Positions 16,244 to 25,807 are shown, counted from the first letter of the stretch. The stretch is DNA of 64,000 bases from Anaerococcus octavius (GCF_900445265.1 NZ_UFTA01000002.1:620001-684000); one strand, 5' to 3'. Notes: generated from the letters alone by a model not told the origin. Program-made: numbers and translations.

Positions 16244-16343
16244 TTATTTCCTTGACATCAATACTATAGTCTCCACATGGCTTGAGTGGTCAGTATGGAT
16301 AAATTTTGAAATTTTTCAAAAGCCTCGTATGTGGGAATATATT
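16244..16343 (-). other. att site S6: left end of the ICE (arm plus rlmD tail)
   Basis: The minus strand has an arm (ACGAGGCTTTTGAAAAATTT, then TTTATCCATACTGACCACT), then codons for HSSHVETIVLMSRK and a stop at 16244-16246. The arm belongs to the ICE; the tail belongs to the unit integrated before it. This is the far junction of the ICE whose near junction is at 52581-52588. Confidence 0.75.
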
Positions 16344-16423
16344 TATTCTCAATTATTTCTAAATTCTTTTAACATTTTATTTAAAACTAATGCGTTTTCA
16401 TATTTTTCAACAAATGCTCCATT

Positions 16424-16606
16424 GTATTACCTAAAAGATATTTTAGAGTATCTTGTAAATCTTGTGCTGTTTCTTGTTAATATTCTTCAATTAACATCTT
16501 AGAGATTTTGTTTCTGATCGCTTTCTTATGGCATAAAAATTCCTCCTGATTAGTTTTTCTTAACCATAATCAGGAGGTTTCTATACACAGAATTTTACAC
16601 AGTCTC
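16424..16606 (-). mobile_element. IS256-family insertion sequence remnant
   Basis: The minus strand starts with an inverted-repeat-like end (GACTGTGTAAAATTCTGTG, 16588-16606), then a ribosome site. A broken frame follows, reading ESDQKQNL in one phase and KAIRNKISKMLIEEY, stop, QETAQDLQDTLKYLLG in the other, the N-terminus of an IS256/mutator-type transposase. The rest of the transposase is missing. Confidence 0.6.
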
Positions 16607-16973
16607 AAATATCTAGTACTTCTACTATCTCTTCTCTTTTTTCTTTCATTATAATTTTTTTGATTACTTCTTCATCTAAGTATTTTGAGAAATCATCCAA
16701 TTCAGATGTTACTTCAAATATTATATTATGATTTTCATCACTTAAATCAAAACTCGAGTCATATTTTGTTTTATCTGACCAATAATTCCAATTTATATCT
16801 GTCCTTTCATAATATACATAATTTTTTTTTGGAGTTACAAACACTCTTTTATTAATGAGTTTTTTTCCATCTTCTGCTTTAAACATTTCAGAATATAATT
16901 TTATTCCTTTGAATGCTTTATAATCACTAATAGAATCATTTGAAACATTTAATCTAATGTCTTCATACTTCAT
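16605..16973 (-). CDS. EXLDI family protein
   Basis: A 122-residue soluble protein. Residues 40-60 (RVFVTPKKNYVYYERTDINW) and the C-terminus ending VEVLDI match the EXLDI family, named for that ending; function unknown. The start at 16973 follows AAGGAGG; the longer reading from 16997 has no site. It sits inside the decayed AlbA_2 gene, and its stop abuts an IS256-type end. Confidence 0.6.
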   Translation of the reverse strand: MKYEDIRLNVSNDSISDYKAFKGIKLYSEMFKAEDGKKLINKRVFVTPKKNYVYYERTDINWNYWSDKTKYDSSFDLSDENHNIIFEVTSELDDFSKYLDEEVIKKIIMKEKREEIVEVLDI

Positions 16974-17377
16974 AAAATACCTCCTTATGTTAATCAATTT
17001 TACTATATTATCAACACCGATAAAGTAAATTAATTATTACAAGCTTATTATAATTTTTAAGCTTTAGAGAATCAACAACATTTTGAGTATTACTTCTTCC
17101 TTTATCTTTCCTGACATCTTTGATATTATACTTATCTTCTTCGTCAACACCTATTATCATGAAAGCATCTCTACTATCAGCCATGAAAATAATATCATGA
17201 AGCAAATCTTGCTTTCCTTTTTTATCAGATTTATACCTTTCTTTTTTTAATCCAAGTACTCAACTTCCCGCCTAAGATCTATCAATTCCAATATCACTTC
17301 TTGTTCAACCATACACCTACTCCATAAATCTCAACTAATTGTATTATACAATTTCCAAGGAAGAACAACAATCCTAT

Positions 17378-17428
17378 CTTGACCTTAACCCCAAAATCCG
17401 GAATACGGATGGAGGGGTTCAGGTCAAG
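17378..17428. repeat. Large nested hairpin beyond SSB2 (oriT candidate)
   Basis: Outer arms of 15 bp (CTTGACCTTAACCCC and GGGGTTCAGGTCAAG, 14 of 15 pairs) enclose an inner stem ATCCG/CGGAT with a five-base loop. No T-run follows, so it is not a standard terminator. It lies just downstream of the last ICE backbone gene, where transfer origins or other structured sites often sit. Confidence 0.6.
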
Positions 17429-17439
17429 ACTGCCGATAT

Positions 17440-18096
17440 TTACCTCTCTGTTCCTTTGCTATGGTCTTTCTTGTTTGACTTAGTTTTGTCATCTGTCTTA
17501 AAGCTTTTTATTTGCCATAATATGGACTTTTTATCCTTATCTTGACTCTTTACTTGTTCTTTTGCTTTTAAGAGCTTAGAAGACAAAATACGGATATTTT
17601 TATGTTCCTTTCCGTTGTTGTCAATGCTTGTTTTTACTTGTCCAAATATTTTTACAAAATCTCCTTGTTTTAGGTTCTCTAAATCTTTTGTCTTATCTCC
17701 ATAGGCTGAACAATTGGTATAAATTTTATTCCCATCGTCATCTTTTGAAACAAGAGAAAAGTTACTTACTTTAAACTTTTCTCCATTAGCATTTTCTCTT
17801 TCAAGATTTTCTACTTTTCCAGCTATATTACCCACGAGATTTATAAGATCATCTTTTTCTTCAATATCACTGACATTTTCAACAATCTTACCTTGTTCTT
17901 TCATATCATCAATCATATAGTCAAAATCATCACTTAGTAGACCTGTTGTGTCATTGTTCATATATAAAACGTATACTTCTTCAAGTGCCTTTTCATTAGT
18001 AACACCTTTTTCTATACTCACAAGTGCTTTTATAAAATCCTTGTAGTTATCATTCATCATTTCTTCTAAGTTTTCTCTAATATCTTTGTATTCCAT
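17440..18096 (-). CDS. ICE single-stranded DNA-binding-like protein (SSB2)
   Basis: 218 residues. The N-terminal 100 are acidic and helical; the rest resembles the 104-residue ICE SSB at 44578, with FSLVSKDDDGNKIYTNCSAY, KQGDFVKIFGQVK and KNIRILSSK forming an OB-fold. The last 30 residues (from SILWQIKSFK to KGTER) closely resemble the tail of the upstream helicase. AAGGAGG precedes the ATG. Probable role: coating transferred single-stranded DNA. It is the last backbone gene of the ICE. Confidence 0.7.
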   Translation of the reverse strand: MEYKDIRENLEEMMNDNYKDFIKALVSIEKGVTNEKALEEVYVLYMNNDTTGLLSDDFDYMIDDMKEQGKIVENVSDIEEKDDLINLVGNIAGKVENLERENANGEKFKVSNFSLVSKDDDGNKIYTNCSAYGDKTKDLENLKQGDFVKIFGQVKTSIDNNGKEHKNIRILSSKLLKAKEQVKSQDKDKKSILWQIKSFKTDDKTKSNKKDHSKGTER

Positions 18097-18118
18097 AATT
18101 TCCTCCTTGTACTAAATA

Positions 18119-18139
18119 AGGAGAGCCTTTCGCTCTCCT
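18119..18139 (-). terminator. Hairpin between helicase and SSB2
   Basis: Perfect 8-bp stem AGGAGAGC/GCTCTCCT with a short loop directly after the helicase stop, with only a modest T-rich tail on the minus strand. It may be an attenuator or an RNA-stabilising structure. Confidence 0.55.
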
Positions 18140-21100
18140 CTATCTTTCTTGTCCTTTTTCACTTTTTTCTTGATTTTTATCTTTTTTTTCTTCTGATTTG
18201 AATTTTGATATTTGTCCTAATATTGATGGTTTCTCTTCCCTTGCGTGAAGATTATCCTCTACATCATAAGTTGATTCAAAGTAATCACTATCTTTAAAAT
18301 CATTGTCATACCTATCTGGTATTCCATCATTATCAAGATCTTTTGCTAGTGGATCATAGAAGTTTCCGTCATCATCTATTTCTAAGCCTAAAGCTTGTTT
18401 TAAATCTTCTTCATCTACTGATACCAGATCATCAAAACTTGACATTTTTATGGCTTCAGTCATATCTTTAAGAGCTTGTGAATTAGATATATCTTCTTCT
18501 AGAAAAGATTCTGTTCTAATAGCAACATTATCTACATACTGAGTCCATGTTTTTTCTTCCAAATTTACCTCATATTGAATAGAGTGCTTACCATCTGGTG
18601 TTTCTGTATAGGCAAGTCCTATATGGCTTAAATCGGGATATAATTTGTCAAAGTCTTCATAGCTATTAGATTCTGAAAACTCATAGTTAGAATAATCAAC
18701 TATCGCCCTTTTTAAATCTTCTAATAGTGGTGATTGGTTTTCTAATTCTTCCACTTCTCCCATATCTAAAAGTTTATTAATTTCAGCTAGTCTTAGTGTC
18801 TTATCCCTTAACTCATCTGCTTTTTCAAATGGCTTGGTCAATTCTACTTTGGCATTTTCTAAAGATTCTTTATAGTTTTCAAGGTTTTGATTTAACCTCT
18901 CAAGTCTTGAAGGCATTTTTTCAATTGCATTATCAAGCCTTGTTATATTAACATCAGTAGAGTTTGAAAACTCTCCAAAGTATTCTGCTTTTCCTAGTAG
19001 TTTAAAGGTGTGAGTATTAGTCATAAAGTTATATGAAACTTGTAAGTCTAAATTCCTATATTTACCAATAACCTTGCTATCATTTATCTTTACCTTTTTT
19101 ATTTCTTCTAATAGCTTCCCTCCAGCTTCTTTCTTATCTAAAATTTTGTTTGTACCAAGACTAATTGAAGTGAATTTGTTATCTCCTTCTCCTAATTTCT
19201 CAACACTTACAATATCTTCTTTAACTGCTTGTATTTCCATTTCAGTTTTTAAAATACTTTGAGGATAATATTTATTTACCTTATCTTCAAGCTTATATTT
19301 ATTAGATTTATAGTTTGCTTCCAGCATTTTTAGCTTTGTAACTTCGTTATCTAAATCCATTTTTTCTTTAATTAGAGGATTTCCAGTAGCTAAAGCCTTA
19401 ATTTCTGAATAAGATAGACTTGCTTCATCAACATCTTCTGCAACTCTTACTGGAGTTTTTGAAGTCATAATTTGAGAAATGAATTTTTGCTTATTCTCTA
19501 TTGTCTGCCATAAATAGGCATCAAAGGTATTTTCTGTTACATATCTAAAGATATTTACCTTATCATTTTCATTACCTTGACGAACAATTCTACCACTTCT
19601 TTGCTCTAGATCAGACGATCTCCATGGGACGTCTAAATCGTGTAAGGCTATTAATTTGTTCTGTACATTTGTACCTGCTCCCATTTTTTGAGTAGAGCCT
19701 AATAATACTCTTACTTCCCCTCTTCTTACCTTTGAGAACAATTCATCTTTTTGTTTGTCTGTATCTGCTTCGTGAATAAAGGCTATTTCCTCTTTTGGTA
19801 TTCCCATATTCATTAGCTTATTTCTAATATCATCATAGATATTAAATTCTCCATCTCCTTTTGGTGTGGACATATCTGAAAACACTAATTGGGTCGATGA
19901 ATTTTCTTTTGTCTTATCCCAGATCGAAAAGATATTTTTAACGCATACATTTACCTTTGAATTAGGATCATCGGGAAGTAGTGGATTTATTAATCTTTGG
20001 TCTAGGGCAAGTTTTTTACCATCATTTGTAATCTTTAGCATATTATCTTCTGTTGGATCGACTTGGTTATTTCTAACTGCATCCGCTCTTTCTGAAATAG
20101 CTTCTAATATTTCTTTTTGTTCCTCAGTAGGTTTTGTTTTAATAACTTCAAAATTTGCTTCAGGTACTGGTAAATTTAACATATCTGAAGTCTTTATATC
20201 TGCTACTTCTTTAAACATAGACATCAATTCTGGCAAATTATAGAACTTTGAAAATCTTGTCTTTTGCCTATATCCAGTTCCTTCTGGAGATAATTCAAAG
20301 GTGTTTTCTGTTTCTCCAAAAGTAGAATCCCAAGCGTCAAAATGTTCTAATCCTCTTGCCTTTAAATCGTCATATTGAAGGTATCTTTGCATAGTATAAA
20401 GCTCAGTCATTGAATTTGATATTGGTGTACCAGTAGCAAATACAACTCCCTTTCCATCTGTCATTTCATCCATATACCTACATTTCATATACATATCCGA
20501 AGACTTAAAGGCTTCACTCTGACCGATACCCGCAACATTTCTCATCTTTGTATGCAAGAATAAGTTTTTGTAATTATGAGCTTCATCTATAAATAACTTA
20601 TCTACTCCTAGTTCTTCAAAGGTTATTACATCATCTTTTTTAAAGTCATCATTTAGTTTTTCAAGTCTTACCAAGAGTTTCTTCTTTGTCTTTTCCAGTT
20701 GTTTTACAGTGAAATTTTCTCCTCTATTTCTTTTGTTCTCATCAATAAAGGAAACTATATCATCTATTTGGTCTTGTATATGCCTTACCTGGTATTCCTT
20801 AGACATTGGTATTTTTTCAAATTGAGAGTGTCCTATGATGACCGCATCATATTCTCCCGTTGCAATCCTACCAATAAATCTTTTTCTATTTTTTGGTTGA
20901 AAGTCTTTTTTATCTGCCACCATAATGTTTGCTGACGGATATAATTGCATAAACTCTCTACCAATTTGAGTAGTTAGATGGTTAGGAACTACAAATAATG
21001 ATTTACTTGCAAGTCCTAACTTTTTAGATTCCATAGCAGAAGCTACCATTTCAAAAGTTTTTCCTGCTCCTACTACATGGGCAAGTAGTGTGTTTCCGCC

Positions 21101-22315
21101 ATAAAGAGTCCTTGCTATGGCGTTTTTCTGATGCTCTCTAAGTCTGATTTCAGTATTCATTCCATCAAAAGTTAAGTTAGAGCCATCAAGTTCTCTATTT
21201 CTAATTGAATTGAATTTTTCATTATAAATCTTCTCTAGCCTATATCTTCTATCAGGATCTTCAAATATCCAATTCTTAAATTCTTCTTTAATCAGTTCTT
21301 GCTTTTGACTTGCAAGCATAGTTTCTTTTTTATTTAATACAGAAGTCTTAGAACCATCATCATTTATTACTTGGTCAAATACTTTTGTATCTTTTAGATT
21401 AAGAGCATTTTCAATTAACTTATAGGCATTAACTCTACTTGTACCATAAGTCATGTTAGCAAGGTCATTAGTTGAGTCAACACTTTTACCTTCAATGTTC
21501 CATTCACTTGTATGTGGTGAAAACCTAACATTTATATTCCACCTATCATAACCTGGTGTTTTTAAAAGATTAAAAGTAAAGTCTTCTATATCTTTTTGAG
21601 GTATCCAAGTTGCTCCTAACCTTACATTTATATCAGAATCACTGAGTTCTTCAGGCATAACTTCCTGTAATTTTTCTCTTTGATATTTGAGCTTGCCTAA
21701 CTCATTTAATAGTGTGTCTTTCTTTTCAGAAGGTGCTAAATCTATTACATTTTCAATTTCTCCGATATATGAATTGAGATAACCAATCTTTTCTCTGATA
21801 TTACCACTTAAATATTCATCAGCCGATACATATGAAAAATGAAATGGATCGTCATTATTAAAGTTTTCAAAGGGCATTCTGTTATTTATTAGGTCTGTGT
21901 CCTTAATATCTAAAAATATCTCGCCCTCAAGCTCACCAATTAAAGTATCCCTATCTTTACTTGTGATAGATTCCATATATTCAAAATCTACATATCCTTT
22001 TTGTGAAACAGATAAGACTAAAGCTTCAAGGGAAGTATCTACATGGTCTACTACCCTTGCCTTTGTTATTGTTCTTTTTGAGAATATATCACTCTTAGCT
22101 TTGAAATTATTCTCATCATCAAGTATTTCTATTGATGATACCAAAGGAAAGTTTGAGTCTTCCTTTAAGGCTCTAGTGTTTGATAAGGAGTTAATAAAGC
22201 CATGTTTCTTTGAAAAGTTATCATAGACTTCATTTAACTTTGCTTGTGATTCTTTTATTTCCTCATCTGAAAAATCGTCCCTTTGCTTTTCTATTACATC
22301 TTTCAAAGCATTCAT
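18140..22315 (-). CDS. SNF2-type helicase (third segment of the split giant ICE protein)
   Basis: 1391 residues from the first ATG. It holds the helicase core: Walker [37 protein letters not shown] box [27 protein letters not shown], and motif [15 protein letters not shown], followed by coiled-coil segments and an acidic tail ending [10 protein letters not shown] to KGQER. The reading frame is the same as the methylase segment to the right: a single TAA at 22379-22381 separates them and the intervening bases are open. It is therefore the C-terminal part of a protein of about 2,500 residues, used in ICE transfer or replication. Confidence 0.85.
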   Translation of the reverse strand: MNALKDVIEKQRDDFSDEEIKESQAKLNEVYDNFSKKHGFINSLSNTRALKEDSNFPLVSSIEILDDENNFKAKSDIFSKRTITKARVVDHVDTSLEALVLSVSQKGYVDFEYMESITSKDRDTLIGELEGEIFLDIKDTDLINNRMPFENFNNDDPFHFSYVSADEYLSGNIREKIGYLNSYIGEIENVIDLAPSEKKDTLLNELGKLKYQREKLQEVMPEELSDSDINVRLGATWIPQKDIEDFTFNLLKTPGYDRWNINVRFSPHTSEWNIEGKSVDSTNDLANMTYGTSRVNAYKLIENALNLKDTKVFDQVINDDGSKTSVLNKKETMLASQKQELIKEEFKNWIFEDPDRRYRLEKIYNEKFNSIRNRELDGSNLTFDGMNTEIRLREHQKNAIARTLYGGNTLLAHVVGAGKTFEMVASAMESKKLGLASKSLFVVPNHLTTQIGREFMQLYPSANIMVADKKDFQPKNRKRFIGRIATGEYDAVIIGHSQFEKIPMSKEYQVRHIQDQIDDIVSFIDENKRNRGENFTVKQLEKTKKKLLVRLEKLNDDFKKDDVITFEELGVDKLFIDEAHNYKNLFLHTKMRNVAGIGQSEAFKSSDMYMKCRYMDEMTDGKGVVFATGTPISNSMTELYTMQRYLQYDDLKARGLEHFDAWDSTFGETENTFELSPEGTGYRQKTRFSKFYNLPELMSMFKEVADIKTSDMLNLPVPEANFEVIKTKPTEEQKEILEAISERADAVRNNQVDPTEDNMLKITNDGKKLALDQRLINPLLPDDPNSKVNVCVKNIFSIWDKTKENSSTQLVFSDMSTPKGDGEFNIYDDIRNKLMNMGIPKEEIAFIHEADTDKQKDELFSKVRRGEVRVLLGSTQKMGAGTNVQNKLIALHDLDVPWRSSDLEQRSGRIVRQGNENDKVNIFRYVTENTFDAYLWQTIENKQKFISQIMTSKTPVRVAEDVDEASLSYSEIKALATGNPLIKEKMDLDNEVTKLKMLEANYKSNKYKLEDKVNKYYPQSILKTEMEIQAVKEDIVSVEKLGEGDNKFTSISLGTNKILDKKEAGGKLLEEIKKVKINDSKVIGKYRNLDLQVSYNFMTNTHTFKLLGKAEYFGEFSNSTDVNITRLDNAIEKMPSRLERLNQNLENYKESLENAKVELTKPFEKADELRDKTLRLAEINKLLDMGEVEELENQSPLLEDLKRAIVDYSNYEFSESNSYEDFDKLYPDLSHIGLAYTETPDGKHSIQYEVNLEEKTWTQYVDNVAIRTESFLEEDISNSQALKDMTEAIKMSSFDDLVSVDEEDLKQALGLEIDDDGNFYDPLAKDLDNDGIPDRYDNDFKDSDYFESTYDVEDNLHAREEKPSILGQISKFKSEEKKDKNQEKSEKGQER

Positions 22316-22378
22316 TATATCAAGATAATCTTTTATTTTTTCTTTATTTTTATCTGATATATTCTGCTTAATTAAGAC

Positions 22379-24337
22379 TTAGTTTTCTCTTAGGTAGACC
22401 TCTTCATCAATAATAGTGTAGGAAAAATTCTTAACATCGTCTGTTGCTGGAAGACTTAATTCTTCATCTTCCAATAGTTCGACCTCTTCATATTTTGAAT
22501 TTAAAGATATTTCCTTACTTGCAAAATCCATTAAGTCTTTTAACTTCTCATCTTCTCTTTCATCACAAGTTATAGTATTTCCAAATCTACCAGATACTTC
22601 TTTCATATCCCCTAATACCATCTGAGGATTATCTACAAAGTATTTATTATAAGTCAAACCCTTTTTATAAGTTGCTAGGTGTATCCAATCGTCATCTCTT
22701 TCTATAACTGAATCTCTCTTTTTTAAGAAAATAATATCTGAAGTAACTTCTGTACCAGCAAGTCCTTTAAATGTTGTATTAGGAAGCCTCATAGCTCCTA
22801 AAAATTCACATCTTGCATTAATATATTTTCTAACAGATTCATCTTTTTTATCCATAGTTCCAGATGATGTTATGAAGGCAATAATTCCACCATTCCTAAC
22901 CTTATCTATTGACTTTGCAAAAAAATAATCGTGAATCAGAAAGTTATTTCTGTTATATTCACGATCGTTAACTTTAAAATCTCCAAAGGGAACATTTCCT
23001 ATTACCAAGTCAAAGAAGTTATTTGAGAAGTTTGTTTCTTCAAAGGCTTTAATTTGAATATTGGCTTCGGGATAAAGTTCTCTTGCTATTCTTCCGCTTA
23101 GACTATCTTTTTCTACTCCATAGACTTTAGAGCTTCGTATTTCACTTGGCATATTACCAATGAAATTGCCGACCCCTGCAGACGGTTCAAGGATATTCCC
23201 AGTCTTAAATCCCATATCTGTTATGGTCTTATATATTCCATCCATTACCTCTCTAGGTGTATAAAACGATGTTAAGGTAGACTCTTTAGCATTCAAATAT
23301 TCATCATTTGTTAAATTTTCTTTTAAAATATTTCTTGCTTCAAGCCATTGACCTCTCTTTTCTTCATCGAAGACATCGGCAAGACCACCCCAACCTAGAT
23401 AGTCAGCAAGATAGGCTTGTTCATACTCTCTTGGACTCCTATTTTCATTTTCAAGTCTTTTTAGCATTTTAATAGCTTTGATATTTTTATCTAGCCTTTC
23501 TGATGGTGTTAGGTATTCTGAGTAGATATGATTTTTCAAGTCATAATTTCTAGCAAAACTTAGCCTTTCCTTATTAGGTTCATAGCCTAGATTTTTTAAA
23601 TCTTTTTTACCCCTCAATAAATTTTCAGCTGAATTTCTTGGGACATTGTACCTATCCATCATTTGGTCAATTTCTGGATTGTAGTTATCAATAAAGCTTT
23701 CTTGTTCTACTTGTCTTTCAATTTGTTTTTCATATTCAGATAATTTGTATATCTCATAATTTCCACTATCTAAAAGGTCATCAATCTTTCTACTTTCTTC
23801 AAATGTTTCACCCTTATATAAGGGAATTTCTTCTCCATTAACTTCTACTTTAGTTTCTGTTTCAATTAAGTTAATTCCATCAAAGATATTCTCATCTTCT
23901 AAAATAAATTCTTTTCCAACCTTTACTGCTAGTTTTTCTGATGTTTGACTTAGATTTTCAAAGATTTCTTCAAGGTATGAATCGTTTCTATATGGAATTA
24001 CTTCCGAACCCCTAAACATACCTCCCATATATTCCATATTATCTCTAATGGTTACAGTTTTAAGTCCTCCACTTAGTTCATCAAAATCTGTAATGGTAAA
24101 GTCCTTATCTTTATATCTAACCTGATCGCCTATCTTAAACTTAGGCTCTATCTTTTCCTTAACTTCTTCTTGAAATGATTTTTCCTCACTTAGTGTAACT
24201 TGTTCTTCTAAATATGAAAATTCACGCTCATTTACTTCTTCACCATCACCAAGGTCAATCCTATAGTGTTCGACAACTTTTCCGTCTACATAGTGGTCAA
24301 AATAGAATTTGAAATATCCGATATAATCATCAGTCAT
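22379..24337 (-). CDS. N6-methylase-like domain (second segment of the split giant ICE protein)
   Basis: 652 residues from the first ATG, but the frame is open upstream to 24979 through a hydrophilic linker. It contains KIGDQVRYKDKDFTITDF (LPD-like), EQAYLADYLGWGGLADVF, SFYTPREVMDGIYK, the SAM-binding LEPSAGVGNF and a catalytic-type NVPF (NPPF variant). This resembles the N6 adenine methylase part of large LtrC-type conjugation proteins. It ends at an in-frame TAA, with the helicase continuing beyond. It is probably not independently expressed unless the ATG at 24337 is used. Confidence 0.75.
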   Translation of the reverse strand: MTDDYIGYFKFYFDHYVDGKVVEHYRIDLGDGEEVNEREFSYLEEQVTLSEEKSFQEEVKEKIEPKFKIGDQVRYKDKDFTITDFDELSGGLKTVTIRDNMEYMGGMFRGSEVIPYRNDSYLEEIFENLSQTSEKLAVKVGKEFILEDENIFDGINLIETETKVEVNGEEIPLYKGETFEESRKIDDLLDSGNYEIYKLSEYEKQIERQVEQESFIDNYNPEIDQMMDRYNVPRNSAENLLRGKKDLKNLGYEPNKERLSFARNYDLKNHIYSEYLTPSERLDKNIKAIKMLKRLENENRSPREYEQAYLADYLGWGGLADVFDEEKRGQWLEARNILKENLTNDEYLNAKESTLTSFYTPREVMDGIYKTITDMGFKTGNILEPSAGVGNFIGNMPSEIRSSKVYGVEKDSLSGRIARELYPEANIQIKAFEETNFSNNFFDLVIGNVPFGDFKVNDREYNRNNFLIHDYFFAKSIDKVRNGGIIAFITSSGTMDKKDESVRKYINARCEFLGAMRLPNTTFKGLAGTEVTSDIIFLKKRDSVIERDDDWIHLATYKKGLTYNKYFVDNPQMVLGDMKEVSGRFGNTITCDEREDEKLKDLMDFASKEISLNSKYEEVELLEDEELSLPATDDVKNFSYTIIDEEVYLREN

Positions 24338-24564
24338 TTCTCCAAATTCATTTTCTCCAAGAGTTTGATTATGGTCTTTAACATCAATCTCCTTTTGTCT
24401 TAGAACATTTATTAAGTCTTTAGTTACTATCTGCCCACTATAATCGGGAACTAATTCGTGGTTTTCATTAAATTCTACAATCCAGTAGTCTTTTCTATTT
24501 TCAGTGTTTTTGCCATCAAAAAAAGAAGCTTCATCAGCTTCCTTTTCTTGGCTTATTTCATTTT

Positions 24565-24960
24565 CTAAGCTTCCACGTATTCCTTGATTGCCATTTTCTT
24601 CACTGTTGTCATCAAGTTGTTCATCTGTCCTTGGTATTCCTCTGGATTCTCTCTCATCATCTTCTCTGTCAATCCTTGTGTTTTCATCATCTTGACTTTC
24701 TCTCTCTTGATATAGTCCACTGCCTGAGTCTGAATTTCCTTCAGATGGTTCAAAAGTGTTTTCTCCTCGTACATTTCTTGAAGTTTCTTCCAGTTCTCCA
24801 TGTCCTCGCTCCCTACCAGGTAAGACAGTCTTAGAACTGCGTAAGTCGGATTCGGAAATTTCTCCATAAATTCCAGATCCTTCTCCATCATGTCCAAGGT
24901 TTTCTCTTCGATCTTCATTGCTATTTCCTCTGTCGCTTCCATCTGTGAAAACTCGTCCAT
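24565..24960 (-). CDS. tnpV: TnpV-like protein (overlaps the helicase linker in another frame)
   Basis: 131 residues from ATG 24960. The conserved part LNHLKEI...QGLTEKMMRENPEEYQGQMNNL fits TnpV, a small protein first described in Tn4451 and of unclear function. AGGAGGT at 24973-24979 could serve it (12 bases). The same 400 bp are open in a second frame encoding a linker such as GHGELEETSRNVRGENTFEP that belongs to the giant helicase. Confidence 0.5.
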   Translation of the reverse strand: MDEFSQMEATEEIAMKIEEKTLDMMEKDLEFMEKFPNPTYAVLRLSYLVGSEDMENWKKLQEMYEEKTLLNHLKEIQTQAVDYIKREKVKMMKTQGLTEKMMRENPEEYQGQMNNLMTTVKKMAIKEYVEA

Positions 24961-25752
24961 CTCTACTTCTTGACCTCCTCTATCTTCATTTGTATTTTCT
25001 ATATCTCTATTATAGTCGCCACCGGCCCTTTCTGTCAGCAGCCTAGAACGATCTATTTCCTTAGATTTTTCTATTGTGCTATCTATAATATCTTCGCTAA
25101 TCTTTGATATTACAAGACCTATCTGTTCTAAAGAAATTGTATTTATCCTAGAGAAATTATTTTTTAAATTTTCCATATCCATAGGATAGACTGTATTAAA
25201 CCTATTAGCTACCGCATAGGATATTGCGTCTCTCATAAACTTTTCAAAACTAAGTCTATCCTCTATATCTATCCTTAAATCAGCAAGAGCCAAATTAATA
25301 TATTCATCTCCATAAATTCGACTTAAAGAAAATATATTTTCATTAAGTGAATCACTAGCTTCAAATGAAGAATCTCTTATTATTTCTTTTAAAGCCTCGT
25401 TATGGTTTTCGTGGTCAAACTTCCATAAGCTAACCTCATTAATATTCCTATCCATTGATGTAGTCTGACTAATATCAAAAATGTATGAAATTTTTTTGTT
25501 TATATCACTTCCAACTAAAATCGGAATACCCTTTTGACCTCTCATAACAACTCTGCCAAAATATTTTTTCCACATATCAAAAGTCGCACAAGTTCTAGCT
25601 TCAGGTTCCTTGTTATATATACTTAATTGACTTGAAAAATCATATTTCTGATTATTGCCTATAACTTTTAAAAGTTTTAAATATTCTTTTTCATCTTGTA
25701 ACACTTCATACTTTATAGCTTCTTGTATATTCTTAAAATCATTTACTTGCAT
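24565..25752 (-). CDS. ltrC: LtrC-like N-terminal segment running into a TnpV-like frame
   Basis: The first about 260 residues match the N-terminus of giant ICE helicases: YEVLQDEKEYLKLLKVIGNN, KYDFSSQLSIYN, WKKYFGRVVMRGQKGIPILV, ISYIFDIS. Near 24975 the homologous linker continues in another frame (into the methylase segment), while this frame stays open and encodes a TnpV-like tail (LLNHLKEIQTQAV, GLTEKMMRENPEEYQGQMNNL). The TnpV part could start separately at ATG 24960, twelve bases after AGGAGGT. The gene therefore either has a one-base deletion or is truly dual-coded. Confidence 0.7.
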   Translation of the reverse strand: MQVNDFKNIQEAIKYEVLQDEKEYLKLLKVIGNNQKYDFSSQLSIYNKEPEARTCATFDMWKKYFGRVVMRGQKGIPILVGSDINKKISYIFDISQTTSMDRNINEVSLWKFDHENHNEALKEIIRDSSFEASDSLNENIFSLSRIYGDEYINLALADLRIDIEDRLSFEKFMRDAISYAVANRFNTVYPMDMENLKNNFSRINTISLEQIGLVISKISEDIIDSTIEKSKEIDRSRLLTERAGGDYNRDIENTNEDRGGQEVEMDEFSQMEATEEIAMKIEEKTLDMMEKDLEFMEKFPNPTYAVLRLSYLVGSEDMENWKKLQEMYEEKTLLNHLKEIQTQAVDYIKREKVKMMKTQGLTEKMMRENPEEYQGQMNNLMTTVKKMAIKEYVEA

Positions 25753-25763
25753 TTCCTACCTCC
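25695..25763 (-). repeat. Left copy of a 69-bp direct repeat flanking the iron-transport cargo
   Basis: It covers the ribosome site and first 20 codons of ltrC. About 63 of 69 bases match 30710-30778. Confidence 0.8.
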
Positions 25764-25773
25764 CTTTTAGAGC

Positions 25774-25807
25774 AAAAAAAGACGATAGATTTTAAATTTC
25801 TACCGTC
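25774..25807 (-). terminator. Hairpin upstream of ltrC
   Basis: On the minus strand GACGGTAGA and TCTATCGTC pair, followed by T7, about 15 bases before the ltrC ribosome site. It resembles hairpins in front of topB and ssb. Confidence 0.75.

Larger units (their letters stand above)
16349..17312 (-). pseudogene. Decayed AlbA_2 gene at the ICE end
   Basis: Pieces homologous to the intact protein at 11878-13026. The N-terminus (MVEQEVILELIDLR) at 17312 is followed by a frameshift, then LLHDIIFMADS, AFMIIGVDEEDKYNIKDV and NTQNVVDSL down to about 17011. The C-terminus (EKYENALVLNKMLKEFRNN, stop) is at 16349-16424. The middle is replaced by the EXLDI gene and an IS256-type remnant. Confidence 0.75.

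Noticed and set aside
17339-17545. Plus-strand 68-residue ORF
   Set aside because: It spans the large hairpin and is antisense to the end of SSB2; no ribosome site.
24631-24834. Plus-strand 67-residue ORF opposite the TnpV region
   Set aside because: Antisense to two better-supported minus-strand frames.
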